57,059 nt of DNA from Candidatus Polarisedimenticolia bacterium (lineage in GTDB: Bacteria; Acidobacteriota; Polarisedimenticolia; Gp22-AA2; AA152), in NCBI GenBank assembly GCA_036004685.1, contig DASYRE010000009.1, positions 1 to 57,059 on the forward strand, in the 5' to 3' direction. Each line of letters opens with the position of its first letter. The stretch's first letter is position 1. Under the pieces are notes generated by a model, which worked only from the letters and a program-made list of their open reading frames with translations, ran no database searches and was not told the origin of the DNA. Below, in pieces: positions 8,545 to 16,612 of the stretch. Made by a program: the position numbers and the translations under genes.

Positions 8545-9555
8545 ATGCCGCACGACGTCTGTCTGCTTCCGGGCGACGGGATCGGACCCGAAGTCACGCA
8601 AGCGGTGACGCGCGTCCTGGACGCCGCGGAGGCGCCCATCCGGTGGATTCCCCTCCACGCCGGCGCCGAGGCCCTCGAACGCCAGGGCGACACCCTGCCT
8701 CCCGCCACCCTCGAGGCCATCCAGACGCACCGCATCGCGCTCAAGGGGCCGCTGACGACGCCCGTCGGGCGCGGATTCAGCAGCGTCAACGTGCAGCTCA
8801 GGAAGCGCTTCAACCTCTACGCCGCGGTCCGTCCGGTCCGCTCGCTTCCGGGAGTCAAGACGCGCTACGACGACGTCGAGATCGTCATCATTCGCGAGAA
8901 CACCGAGGGGCTCTATTCCGGGATCGAGCACGAAGTGGCGCCCGGAGTCGTTGAGAGCGTCAAGGTGGCGACGCGGACCGGCTGCGAGCGCATCGCCCGT
9001 TTCGCCTTCCGCTACGCGCGCGACCGGAACCGGCGGAAGGTCACGGTCTTCCACAAGGCGAACATCATGAAGCTCACGGACGGCCTGCTTCTCGACTGCG
9101 CCCGGCAGGTGCATGAATCCGAGGCGCCCGGCATCGCCTACGAGGAGCTGATCATCGACAACGGCTGCATGCAGCTGGTGCGCGACCCCTCGCGCTTCGA
9201 TGTGCTGCTCCTTGAGAACCTGTACGGTGACGTCGTGAGCGATCTTTGCGCCGGGCTGGTCGGCGGGCTGGGGGTCGTGCCGGGCGCGAACATCGGCGAT
9301 GACTGCGCCATCTTCGAGGCGGTGCACGGCAGCGCGCCCGACATCGCCGGCAAAGGAGTCGCCAATCCTCTCGCCCTGCTGATGAGCGCTGTGATGATGC
9401 TCAATCATCTCGGCGAGACCGCGGCGGCGGCGCGCATCCGCGCCGCCTACGACGCCGTGCTCCGGGAAGGGAATCCGCACGAAGTGACGCGCGATATTGG
9501 TGGCGCGGCGGGGACCGACGATTTCACCCGCGCCGTGATCGCGCGGCTCTCCTGA
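8545..9555 (+). CDS. NAD-type isocitrate dehydrogenase (IDH3/IMDH superfamily)
   Basis: This is a decarboxylating beta-hydroxyacid dehydrogenase, most likely oxidising isocitrate to 2-oxoglutarate in the TCA cycle. The 336-residue protein starts with LLPGDGIGPEVTQ and has VRPVRSLPGVKTRYDDVEIVI. The phosphate/isocitrate loop IRENTEGLYSGIEH follows, then HKANIMKLTDG (catalytic Lys), NLYGDVVSDLCAGLVGGLG (metal-binding Asp) and the adenosine-binding HGSAPDIAGKGVANP. The loop sequence and short length resemble the mitochondrial IDH3 type more than 3-isopropylmalate dehydrogenase; homoisocitrate dehydrogenase is the main alternative. Last gene of the dodecin operon, converging on the next minus-strand gene. 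Confidence 0.88.
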   Translation: MPHDVCLLPGDGIGPEVTQAVTRVLDAAEAPIRWIPLHAGAEALERQGDTLPPATLEAIQTHRIALKGPLTTPVGRGFSSVNVQLRKRFNLYAAVRPVRSLPGVKTRYDDVEIVIIRENTEGLYSGIEHEVAPGVVESVKVATRTGCERIARFAFRYARDRNRRKVTVFHKANIMKLTDGLLLDCARQVHESEAPGIAYEELIIDNGCMQLVRDPSRFDVLLLENLYGDVVSDLCAGLVGGLGVVPGANIGDDCAIFEAVHGSAPDIAGKGVANPLALLMSAVMMLNHLGETAAAARIRAAYDAVLREGNPHEVTRDIGGAAGTDDFTRAVIARLS

Positions 9556-9610
9556 TCCCGGCGCCGTCCCGGCCGGCATCGAAGCCGCGCCGGGCCCGGC
9601 GCGATCGCAT

Positions 9611-10483
9611 TCAGCTCAGCGGTTGGAAGGACGTCAGCACCCAGGCGCGCTCCTGCCGCAGGAAGACCGCTTCCAACCGGGTAAGGAGGCGCGTCCGGTC
9701 GGCTCCGGGACGCGGCGTCGGAAGCACGGCGCCGACGAGCCCGATCACGACCCGGGCGGAGCCTTCCGAGAAATCGAAGGCCTCGAAGCGAAACCAGACG
9801 CCGCCCTGCTCCAGCGCGGTGCGTTGGAGCAGGGCTTCGGGAGAAAGAAGAAGTATCTGGACCCCCGGCAGCGCCAGGGCTTCCACACCGTCCAGGTTTT
9901 CCCGGCTCACCAGGACGGGCGCCTTGCGCGCCACCTTCTCCCCGCCGGGGAACGGCTTCTTCATTCCGTCCGGACGCTTGCCGAGGACCGCCCAGGCGAG
10001 GATCTTTTCGGCGATCGCCTTGCGGTCCGCGGCGCGCGGATCGGGAGGGCGCGAGGTGGGCGCCCGCCCCTCTGGGGCGCTTCCCTCGAGGATCCGGGGC
10101 GAAACTTCCGAGGCTCGCCCCAGCATCTCCCAATGACCTTCCCGCCGGCGATACACGAAGCTCTCCCGCAAGGTGCGGGTAAGCGGCGGCATCGTGATCT
10201 CCTCCGGAACGCATTCGATCCGGTAGCGGATCTTGGCGGTCGCCAGATCGTTCTCGGCCGAGACCTCCTCGACGCGCACCCCTCCCAGAAAAGTGCAGTT
10301 GCGGATCAGGTTGGCGGGATCGCCGATGTAGTCGAGGAAAATCCGCTCGGCCTCGGCGGCCTCGAGCGGCGCGGGCTCCTCCTTTTCTCCCGGCGCGGCC
10401 GCCGGCCGCGCGAGGGCCGCCCCCGGCGCGAGGAGCAGCCCCGCCAGAATCGCCAGCCAGCGGTTCCTTCCGGACGAGATCAA
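9611..10483 (-). CDS. secreted protein of unknown function
   Basis: I do not recognise this 290-residue protein. It starts with a clear signal peptide (RNRWLAILAGLLLAPGAALA). A globular region follows that contains two cysteines (ICNCTFL-like NCTF and IECVPEE), then a Pro-rich linker near residues 145-165 and a beta-rich C-terminal half. The start is inferred to be TTG 10483, because its TTGA overlaps the TGA of the gene before it and GAGGAGG lies 3 bp upstream. No ATG or GTG fits. The frame continues further upstream but is then antisense-like, low-complexity sequence. It is the third gene of a coupled operon and probably acts outside the cytoplasm. Confidence 0.7.
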   Translation of the reverse strand: MISSGRNRWLAILAGLLLAPGAALARPAAAPGEKEEPAPLEAAEAERIFLDYIGDPANLIRNCTFLGGVRVEEVSAENDLATAKIRYRIECVPEEITMPPLTRTLRESFVYRRREGHWEMLGRASEVSPRILEGSAPEGRAPTSRPPDPRAADRKAIAEKILAWAVLGKRPDGMKKPFPGGEKVARKAPVLVSRENLDGVEALALPGVQILLLSPEALLQRTALEQGGVWFRFEAFDFSEGSARVVIGLVGAVLPTPRPGADRTRLLTRLEAVFLRQERAWVLTSFQPLS

Positions 10484-10803
10484 CGGCCTCCTCCTCGATC
10501 GGCGGGCGTCCGGCTCGTCGATCGCTCCCACCGTCCCAGCCAGCGGGAGGCGCGTTCCGCGGACGCCAGCGGCCAGAGCGCCACGGCGGCGCAGAGAATC
10601 GCCCCCCAGCCGCAGGCCATCCTGGCCAGCGGAACGTGGAAGACCTTGCCGAACGCCTCGAGACGGTGATTCGTGCGAAAACTCCTGAACTCGGGGGCGT
10701 TGGGGCGCGCGCCGGAGCTCTCGTCCCACTGGAGTCCCCAGATGCCGATCGCCAGGAAGCCGAGCGCGGCCATCCACAGGAGGAGGCGGCGGAGATCGTT
10801 CAT
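10480..10803 (-). CDS. small membrane protein of unknown function
   Basis: A 107-residue protein with two hydrophobic segments (about residues 7-23, LLLWMAALGFLAIGIWG, and 60-78, MACGWGAILCAAVALWPLA), joined by a basic and polar loop. No family is recognised. Its ATG (10803) overlaps the stop of the upstream gene as ATGA. Its own TGA overlaps the TTG start of the secreted protein downstream, so all three genes are translationally coupled. The context suggests that it anchors or assists the two partners at the membrane; this is inference. Confidence 0.68.
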   Translation of the reverse strand: MNDLRRLLLWMAALGFLAIGIWGLQWDESSGARPNAPEFRSFRTNHRLEAFGKVFHVPLARMACGWGAILCAAVALWPLASAERASRWLGRWERSTSRTPADRGGGR

Positions 10804-12017
10804 CGCTCTCCCGGCTTGAGGATGAGCGACGAGCGTTTCTCCTCGGCCTGGCGCTGCCGGTGCGCCTCCTCCGCCGCGGCCAGGGACTTGGTCGCCAAGG
10901 CCCTGAGAAACGGGATTGCCTCGGGCGGCCCGGCGAGATCGGCAAGCGCCAAATGGACGGCGAGAGCGCGGCGGGCCGGCTCTTCCCGGCCGTCCTGCAG
11001 GAAAAAGTAGGACGCCGACTCCATCCGCCGGCGGTAGATTTCCGCGGCCTCCCCGGACAGGATCGCCGAAAGCGCCTCCTGCAGCGCCTTTTCCCGGCGC
11101 TCCTCCTTCTGGAAGCGGTTCAACACGAGGGGCGATTCGGAGATTTCCAGCAGCGCCGGGAGGTGCGGGGCGATCCAGTCGGCGTCGAGGATCCATCCCG
11201 CCATCTCCGGCTCGTCGAGGAGGCGCGCCGAAGACTCGACGAGACGCTCCCGCTCCTCGGACGGGAGCGCGCCGAAATGAGCGTGCACCGGACAGGGGAC
11301 TCTCTCCGGGACCCGGTGCGAGATCTCCATTCGGTACGAGGGGAACCGCGCGACCCCCGGGTTGCGTCGCTGCGCGTCGCTCTTGCGGTACGCCTCGTGC
11401 ACGACGAGATCGCACCAGAGCGGATCTCCGGGCACCAGTCGGATCGAGAAGCGGCGGCGCGTCCCCTCGAGCAGATCCCTCAGACCCGGCCGCGCCACCC
11501 GCCCCGCGTCGGCTTCCAGGAGCCCCTTCCGGTCGTTGACGACCCCCGAGAGGATGTAATAATCCCCGCTCCTCTCCGGCCGGACGTACCAGATCACCTG
11601 GTCTCCGCGGCCGTCGACGTGCGAGAGATAGCCTCGATCCTGCTCCCTTGACAAGACGGGGGGAGCGGCCGTGTCGAGCGCCCGGCGGGCCGCCGCGACA
11701 CCTCGCTGCTCCAGGCGGAAGAGGGATCGGCGGATCTCCTTTTTGAGCTCCTTGTCGCGCGCCTCCAATTCCATCTTCGCCAGCAGCTCGGCGGACTTCT
11801 CGATCTCGGCGAAGCCGAGCCAGCACGCCATGGCCCGCTCCGCCTCCGGCGAGGGGGGCCGGAGGCCGGAGAGGACGGCCACCGAGTCGTCGCTCGGCTC
11901 GAGGGCCTCCAGATCCACGCCCAGGGCGAGGAGATCTTCCGTCCCCTTCATCAGGGCGGCGTCCCGCGACTCCTTCTTCTTCTCGTGCTCTTTCGAGGGC
12001 TTCTTCCGGATCGTCAC
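10800..12017 (-). CDS. hypothetical protein, first gene of a three-gene unknown operon
   Basis: A 405-residue, largely alpha-helical, charged protein with no signal peptide and no family that I recognise. The N-terminus is Lys/Glu-rich (IRKKPSKEHEKKKES). The middle has a beta-rich block (PVLSREQDRGYLSHVDGRGDQVIWYVRP), and the C-terminal third is helical (LQEALSAILSGEAAEIYRRRM). The frame is open to an ATG at 12167, but that codon lies inside the predicted -10 region. The intervening residues are low-complexity Gly/Arg/Ala, so I prefer GTG 12017 with AGGA upstream. Coupled to the two downstream genes by an ATGA overlap. Confidence 0.65.
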   Translation of the reverse strand: MTIRKKPSKEHEKKKESRDAALMKGTEDLLALGVDLEALEPSDDSVAVLSGLRPPSPEAERAMACWLGFAEIEKSAELLAKMELEARDKELKKEIRRSLFRLEQRGVAAARRALDTAAPPVLSREQDRGYLSHVDGRGDQVIWYVRPERSGDYYILSGVVNDRKGLLEADAGRVARPGLRDLLEGTRRRFSIRLVPGDPLWCDLVVHEAYRKSDAQRRNPGVARFPSYRMEISHRVPERVPCPVHAHFGALPSEERERLVESSARLLDEPEMAGWILDADWIAPHLPALLEISESPLVLNRFQKEERREKALQEALSAILSGEAAEIYRRRMESASYFFLQDGREEPARRALAVHLALADLAGPPEAIPFLRALATKSLAAAEEAHRQRQAEEKRSSLILKPGER

Positions 12018-12157
12018 AGGCAGTCCTGGAGCTCCCGGGGCGGCGGGGCTCAGCCGCGAGCCGCCCCGCCCGTCGAGGGCCCGCGCACCGCGGCCCGCAT
12101 CGCGGCCGATTCGGATCGCATCGCGTGGACCATGAGCGTTTCCTTTACCGGGGTCGG

Positions 12158-12186
12158 AGTATTCCATATACTCCGGGCACGGTCAA
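12158..12186 (-). promoter_or_regulatory. sigma70-type promoter for the unknown three-gene operon
   Basis: On the minus strand TTGACC (12186-12181), a 17-bp spacer and AATACT (12163-12158). Transcription would begin near 12151, downstream of the ATG at 12167, which supports the later GTG start at 12017. Confidence 0.5.
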
Positions 12187-12231
12187 CGGCGTTTCGGGGG
12201 CGTTTCCGGGCTTTCCGGGAGGACTCTGGCG

Positions 12232-12954
12232 ATGAACCGTACGTCGGGAATCCGCATCACCTGGCTCGGCCATTCCACCTTCAAGATCCGGTCGGCCCGG
12301 GGGAAGATCGTCCTCATCGACCCCTGGCTGGCCAACAATCCTTCCTGTCCCGGTCCTCTGAAGACTCTCGAGCAAATCGATTTGATGCTGCTCACCCATG
12401 GGCACTTCGATCACTTCGAGGACGCCGTCGCCCTGGGACGATCCCTGCGCCCCCGGATCGTGGCCAATTTCGAGATCTGCGCGTTCCTGGAAGCCCAGGG
12501 GATCTCCGGCGCCTGCGCCATGAACAAAGGAGGCACTCAGACGGTCGACGGGATGCGCGTGACGATGGTGCCCGCCGCGCATACCAGCAGCATCGCCTGG
12601 AACGGCCAGATCCTCCCCGGCGGCGAGGCGTGCGGCTATATCGTGGAGTTCGAGGACGGATTCAAGATCTACGAGGCGGGGGACACGGCTGTGTTCGGCG
12701 ACATGAAGCTCCTCGCCGAGCTCTATCGGCCTGACCTGACGCTGCTGCCGATCGGCGACCTGTTCACGATGGGGCCGAAGGAGGCGGCGCTCGCCTGCCG
12801 CCTGATGCGCCCGCGGCGCGTGATTCCGAAACACTACGGGACCTTCCCGGCGCTGACCGGCACGCCGGCCGACCTGCGCGCCCTCACCTCGGAGATTCCG
12901 GAGATGGAGATCGTCGAGCTGAAGCCCGGCGGGAGCTGGGAGCTCAGCGCCTGA
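12232..12954 (+). CDS. UPF0173-type metallo-beta-lactamase-fold hydrolase
   Basis: A cytoplasmic metal-dependent hydrolase of the UlaG/UPF0173 branch of the metallo-beta-lactamase fold. In 240 residues it shows WLGHSTFKI, the zinc motif THGHFDHF (about residues 55-62), then PAAHTSS, EAGDTAVFGDMK (bridging Asp) and IPKHYGTFPAL (final His). The length is normal for the family. The substrate of this family is not established. Its 3' end overlaps the convergent nucleotidyltransferase-like gene by 11 bp. Confidence 0.9.
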   Translation: MNRTSGIRITWLGHSTFKIRSARGKIVLIDPWLANNPSCPGPLKTLEQIDLMLLTHGHFDHFEDAVALGRSLRPRIVANFEICAFLEAQGISGACAMNKGGTQTVDGMRVTMVPAAHTSSIAWNGQILPGGEACGYIVEFEDGFKIYEAGDTAVFGDMKLLAELYRPDLTLLPIGDLFTMGPKEAALACRLMRPRRVIPKHYGTFPALTGTPADLRALTSEIPEMEIVELKPGGSWELSA

Positions 12955-14056
12955 CGCCGGGCCGGGCGGCGCGGACTTTCTCCACCGCCGCGGCATCGCC
13001 GGCGCCCGCCGGAGTCCCCCGCAGGAGCCCGAGAGCGCGTCCGACGCGGGAGACGGAGTGTGCCGCGACGTAGCGCGCCGCGTCGCTCCAGCGATCCAGC
13101 AGCGCCATGCTGACGGCGTGGCGGGCGGCGCTTCCCGCCAGGGCGCGATGCGGCAGAATCGGGTTCGCGGTGCCGACGCCCCGGAGGATCGCGCGGCGCG
13201 CCGGCGAGAGCGTGAAGCGGCGGGCCGGCGGCGGGACTGTTCCCGGATAGATCTTCTCCACGTACTGCAGGCTGTAAGCCACACAGTTCGCCACTCCCCA
13301 GGCGCGCGCCGTCTTCCGGAGCCGCTCCCAATCCAGATTGCCGCGCTGCAAGAGGCGCCGCAGATCCTCGGTCCACAGGAGCGCCGGATCGGCATGGTGG
13401 TGCGCCAGGTGGGTGGCCAGATGCAGGAGCAGATGGTCGTCACATAGCCGAAGGAACCGCTGCCCTTCGATCTCGCACGGCACGGCGTCGCGAATCAGCT
13501 CGTCGGGATCGATGCGGCTACGCTCCACCGACTCCAGGTTCCAATGGAACTCCACGTAGCAGGACGGCGGGCCCGGAGTCTCGACGAGCTGGTGGTACCA
13601 TCGTTCCCGGTAGTAGCGCTCCTCCTCGTCGCTCGGAAGGCGGCAGCCGCGAGCCCCCAGCGTCTCGGCCACTTTCGGCCAATCCTTCTCCCGGATCAGC
13701 AGGTCGAGATCGGTCATCGGCCGCAGATGGATCTCGGGATACAGAAAGCTCAGGAGGCTTACCCCCTTGAGCAGCACGAATCCCGTCCCTTCCTCGGCGA
13801 GGGCCGAGGCCACCTCGCGCAGCGCCCGCAGAAGGACGAGGTTGTCCACCAGAGTCTTTCGCGACGCTTCCTTCAGGCCCGGAAGAAGGTCCGCGGGGAC
13901 GGCATCCGGCTGCCGCGCGGCCGCCTGAAAAACCAGCGGCCCGACGCGATGCCGGCGGCAAAGCTCGAGAAACGAGGCCGGCGGCGACAGACTGGGCGCC
14001 GGCCTTTCTCCTCGGAGGAAGGCGAGCAGGAGTCTCTCGGTGGCGAAGGAATCCAT
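12944..14056 (-). CDS. nucleotidyltransferase-like protein (NTP_transf_5 family)
   Basis: A 370-residue member of the uncharacterised nucleotidyltransferase family, often found near surface polysaccharide genes. The core shows FVLLKGVSLLSFLYPE (about residues 93-108) followed by RPMTDLDLLI, whose Asp-x-Asp is the expected metal pair. Later come YVEFHWNLES and a His-rich helix (DDHLLLHLATHLAHHH). The acceptor is unknown. Next to a glycosyltransferase operon on the other strand. Promoter at 14106-14135. Confidence 0.82.
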   Translation of the reverse strand: MDSFATERLLLAFLRGERPAPSLSPPASFLELCRRHRVGPLVFQAAARQPDAVPADLLPGLKEASRKTLVDNLVLLRALREVASALAEEGTGFVLLKGVSLLSFLYPEIHLRPMTDLDLLIREKDWPKVAETLGARGCRLPSDEEERYYRERWYHQLVETPGPPSCYVEFHWNLESVERSRIDPDELIRDAVPCEIEGQRFLRLCDDHLLLHLATHLAHHHADPALLWTEDLRRLLQRGNLDWERLRKTARAWGVANCVAYSLQYVEKIYPGTVPPPARRFTLSPARRAILRGVGTANPILPHRALAGSAARHAVSMALLDRWSDAARYVAAHSVSRVGRALGLLRGTPAGAGDAAAVEKVRAARPGVRR

Positions 14057-14105
14057 CGGGGACAGCTCGGCTCCGGCCCATCCGTCGCGGGGGGGATACG
14101 GCCGG

Positions 14106-14135
14106 ATCTTATGTCCTCGCCTTCGCCCGAGTCAA
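14106..14135 (-). promoter_or_regulatory. sigma70-type promoter for the nucleotidyltransferase-like gene
   Basis: Minus-strand TTGACT (14135-14130), an 18-bp spacer and TAAGAT (14111-14106), about 45 nt before the expected 5' leader and ATG 14056. Confidence 0.5.
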
Positions 14136-14177
14136 ACGCAACTCGTTGGGAGACGCCGGTTTCCGGTCGAAGCGGCG

Positions 14178-14206
14178 TTGCTTTTCCGGAAGCCCTTCGC
14201 TAGACT
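14178..14206 (+). promoter_or_regulatory. weak sigma70-type promoter for the GT2 operon
   Basis: TTGCTT (14178-14183), a 17-bp spacer and TAGACT (14201-14206), divergent from the promoter at 14106-14135 and 57 bp before ATG 14263. The -35 match is only moderate. Confidence 0.4.
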
Positions 14207-14262
14207 TCCAAGGGACTTCGGCGGCGCTTCCTCCCTGCGCCGATCCCACCGCGAGAGCCTTG

Positions 14263-15150
14263 ATGCCCACTCTCAGCGTCGTCGTGGCGACGCGGAACCG
14301 CAAGGACGAGGTGATCGATCTCCTGTCGGACCTGGCGCGCCTCTCCTGGCGCGCCGGGGACGAGATCGCGGTCGTCGACAACGGCTCGACCGACGGCACG
14401 GCGGCGCGCCTGCGGCGGAGCTTCCCGCGCGCCCTCGTCCTGCCTTTCCCCGAGAACCGCGGCGCTCCCGCCGCCCGCAACGCCGGCGCGGCGGCGACCC
14501 GGGGCGAGATCCTCGTCTTCCTGGACGATGACTGCCGGGTGGAGGATCCCGAATTCCTCGATCGCGTCCGCCGCGCTTTCCTGGAAACGCCGGAGGCCGG
14601 GGCGATCGCGTTTCGCATCCTCGATCCCGTCACCCGGCGGCCGCGCTCCTTCGAGGTCCCGCGGCGGCGCAAGGATCTGGCGATGGAGCCCTGCGAGACC
14701 TCCTACTTCATCTCGGCCGGCTGCGCCGTCCGCCGGAAGGTCTTCGACGCCGCCGGCGGGATGGACCCGTCGCTGACATACGGATTCGAGGAGCTCGATT
14801 TCTGTTATCGGGCCGTCATCCGGGGCTTCCGCATCTTCTACCGGCCCGACATCGTCGTTCTGCACCGCCTCTCCCGCGCCGGGCGCCCGGCGTGGCGGAG
14901 AACCTATTTCTTTTATCGCAACAAGATCTGGATCAGCGCGCGCTATCTCCCGTGGACGATGTTCCTCTCCCAGATGGCGCTCTGGAGCGGCTATTTTCTC
15001 AAGGAAGCGCTGTCGATCGGGCGTCCCGATGTCTTTCTGGCCGCGCTGGCCTCGGGACTCGCGGGAATCCGGCGCCGCCGGCGCGAGGATAGGATTCCGC
15101 CCCAGGTCCTGATGCGACTCCGGGAGATCGAAGGGAGGCTCTATTACTAG
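14263..15150 (+). CDS. family 2 glycosyltransferase
   Basis: An inverting GT-A-fold glycosyltransferase that would use a nucleotide sugar to extend a surface glycan. The 295-residue protein has the family start SVVVATRNRKDEV, then VVDNGSTDGTAARL, ENRGAPAARNAGAA and the metal-binding FLDDDCR (Asp near residue 88). The acceptor region GGMDPSLTYGFEELDFCYRA and a hydrophobic C-terminal stretch follow. The frame is open upstream to 14146, but similarity starts at MPTLSVVV, so ATG 14263 is used. First gene of a four-gene operon; its last codons overlap the start of the M24 peptidase. Confidence 0.93.
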   Translation: MPTLSVVVATRNRKDEVIDLLSDLARLSWRAGDEIAVVDNGSTDGTAARLRRSFPRALVLPFPENRGAPAARNAGAAATRGEILVFLDDDCRVEDPEFLDRVRRAFLETPEAGAIAFRILDPVTRRPRSFEVPRRRKDLAMEPCETSYFISAGCAVRRKVFDAAGGMDPSLTYGFEELDFCYRAVIRGFRIFYRPDIVVLHRLSRAGRPAWRRTYFFYRNKIWISARYLPWTMFLSQMALWSGYFLKEALSIGRPDVFLAALASGLAGIRRRRREDRIPPQVLMRLREIEGRLYY

Positions 15151-16285
15151 GGGTCCGCGGCACGGCGCCCGGGCGATCGCGGGCGTCTCCCAGTCGAACG
15201 GCGACCTCCTGCATGCTTCCGGCTATCCCTGCGCCGATCCGACCGCCTGGTTCCAGATCGGCGGGCGCACCCACCTCCTGGTGAACGATCTCGAATTTCA
15301 AGGGGCCCGCGAGCTCTCCCGGGCACGCGTCGTACTTCCCCTCTCCCGTTACTATCGCGGCCTCCAGAAGGAGGGGATCGCCTCACCCGATTTCTTCCAG
15401 GCTCTCGCCGCGGCCCTCGCCGAGCGCGGCGTCCGAGCGGTCCGGATCCCCGAGTCGTTCCCCGCCGGGGGCGTGGCCCGTCTCGGCGAGCGGGGCATCC
15501 GGACGCGCGTCCTTCCCGATCCCTTCCTGCCCGAGCGGGCCCGCAAGACGCCGGCCGAGGTCCGGTCGATCCGCCAGGCCCTGCGCGCGGCGGAGGCCGG
15601 GATGGCCACCGCCATCCTGACTCTCGCGGCGAGCCGGATCGGCCGCGACGGCTATCTTCACCTTGCGGGAAGGCGGCTGACCTCGGAAGCGCTGCGCGAC
15701 GGCGCCGAGCGGGCCATCTTCGCCGCCGGGGCGGCGCCGTTTCAGACGATCGTCGCGGGCGGCATCCAGGGATCGGACCCGCACGAGAAAGGGACGGGGC
15801 CTCTGCCGGCGCACCGCCCCATCGTCCTCGATTTCTTCCCGCGCTCGAGGCGATCCGGGTTCCATGGCGACATCACGCGCACCGTGGTGAAGGGCCGCGC
15901 CGACGCCAGGACCCGGGCCGCCTTTCTCGCCGTGGCCGCCGCCCAGAGGCTGGCCCTGGCGATGCTCCGGGCCGGAACGGACGGCGCCCGGATCCACCGC
16001 CGCGTCTGCGAATTCTTCACGCGGGCCGGTTTCGCCAACCGCGGCCGGGGCGCGGCGCGCGAAGGGTTCATTCACGGCACCGGTCACGGCCTCGGCCTCG
16101 ACCTCCACGAGTTCCCTCCCGTCAGCGCCCGGAAGTGCCGGCTCGAGGCGGGGCAGGTCGTCACGATCGAGCCCGGGCTCTATTACCGCGACCTCGGCGG
16201 AATCCGCATCGAGGACGTGGCCCTGGTGACCCGGCGGGGTCACCTCCGGCTCACCCGCTTCCCCATTTTTCTGGAGATTCCCTGA
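15143..16285 (+). CDS. M24-family peptidase (Xaa-Pro aminopeptidase-like), apparent ATT start
   Basis: A pita-bread-fold metallopeptidase likely to remove N-terminal residues preceding proline. Metal ligands are visible in VLDFFPRSRRSGFHGDITRT (two Asp), FIHGTGHGLGLDLHE (His), VTIEPGLYYRDLG (Glu) and GIRIEDVALV (Glu). The first ATG/GTG of the frame is GTG 15281. However, the family's N-terminal lobe clearly extends upstream (GDLLHASGYPCADPTAWFQIGG), and no ATG, GTG or TTG exists between the frame's stop at 15110 and that point. ATT 15143 lies 4 nt after AAGGGAGG (15131-15138) and overlaps the end of the glycosyltransferase gene by 8 bp. It is therefore the best start. A sequencing error or frameshift is the alternative. 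Confidence 0.85.
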   Translation: MTRGPRHGARAIAGVSQSNGDLLHASGYPCADPTAWFQIGGRTHLLVNDLEFQGARELSRARVVLPLSRYYRGLQKEGIASPDFFQALAAALAERGVRAVRIPESFPAGGVARLGERGIRTRVLPDPFLPERARKTPAEVRSIRQALRAAEAGMATAILTLAASRIGRDGYLHLAGRRLTSEALRDGAERAIFAAGAAPFQTIVAGGIQGSDPHEKGTGPLPAHRPIVLDFFPRSRRSGFHGDITRTVVKGRADARTRAAFLAVAAAQRLALAMLRAGTDGARIHRRVCEFFTRAGFANRGRGAAREGFIHGTGHGLGLDLHEFPPVSARKCRLEAGQVVTIEPGLYYRDLGGIRIEDVALVTRRGHLRLTRFPIFLEIP

Positions 16286-16611
16286 TGCAGGAGCTGGACA
16301 CCGGTTTCGAGAAGCTGATCCTCGTCTGCCTGAACGAGCGCACCGATGGGCGGGAGAGCTGCCTGCCGCGCGGCTCCGCCGAGGTCCTCGCGCGCTTGAA
16401 GGGCTGGGTCAAGGAGCACGGGCTGGCGCGGCGCGTCCGGGTCTCCAAATCGGGCTGCCTCGACCAGTGCTCCCGCGGGACGACGGTGGTGGTCCTGCCG
16501 GAGTTCTGCTGGTATGGTGGAGTGACCGTGCACGACGTCGACCGCATCCTATCCCGGCATCTTTCGGAGATGATCTCCCCCGCGGCGGGGGACAAGAAGG
16601 AGCCTGCCTGA
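16285..16611 (+). CDS. thioredoxin-like [2Fe-2S] ferredoxin
   Basis: A small electron carrier of the thioredoxin-like 2Fe-2S ferredoxin family. The 108-residue protein keeps the four cluster cysteines at residues 15, 26, 58 and 62 (LVCLNER, ESCLPRG, SGCLDQCSRG). The strand VVVLPEFCWYGGV and an acidic/helical C-terminus follow. ATG 16285 overlaps the TGA of the M24 peptidase (TGATG). The next gene starts 1 bp after its stop. The redox partner is not evident. Confidence 0.9.
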   Translation: MQELDTGFEKLILVCLNERTDGRESCLPRGSAEVLARLKGWVKEHGLARRVRVSKSGCLDQCSRGTTVVVLPEFCWYGGVTVHDVDRILSRHLSEMISPAAGDKKEPA

Positions 16612-16612
16612 G

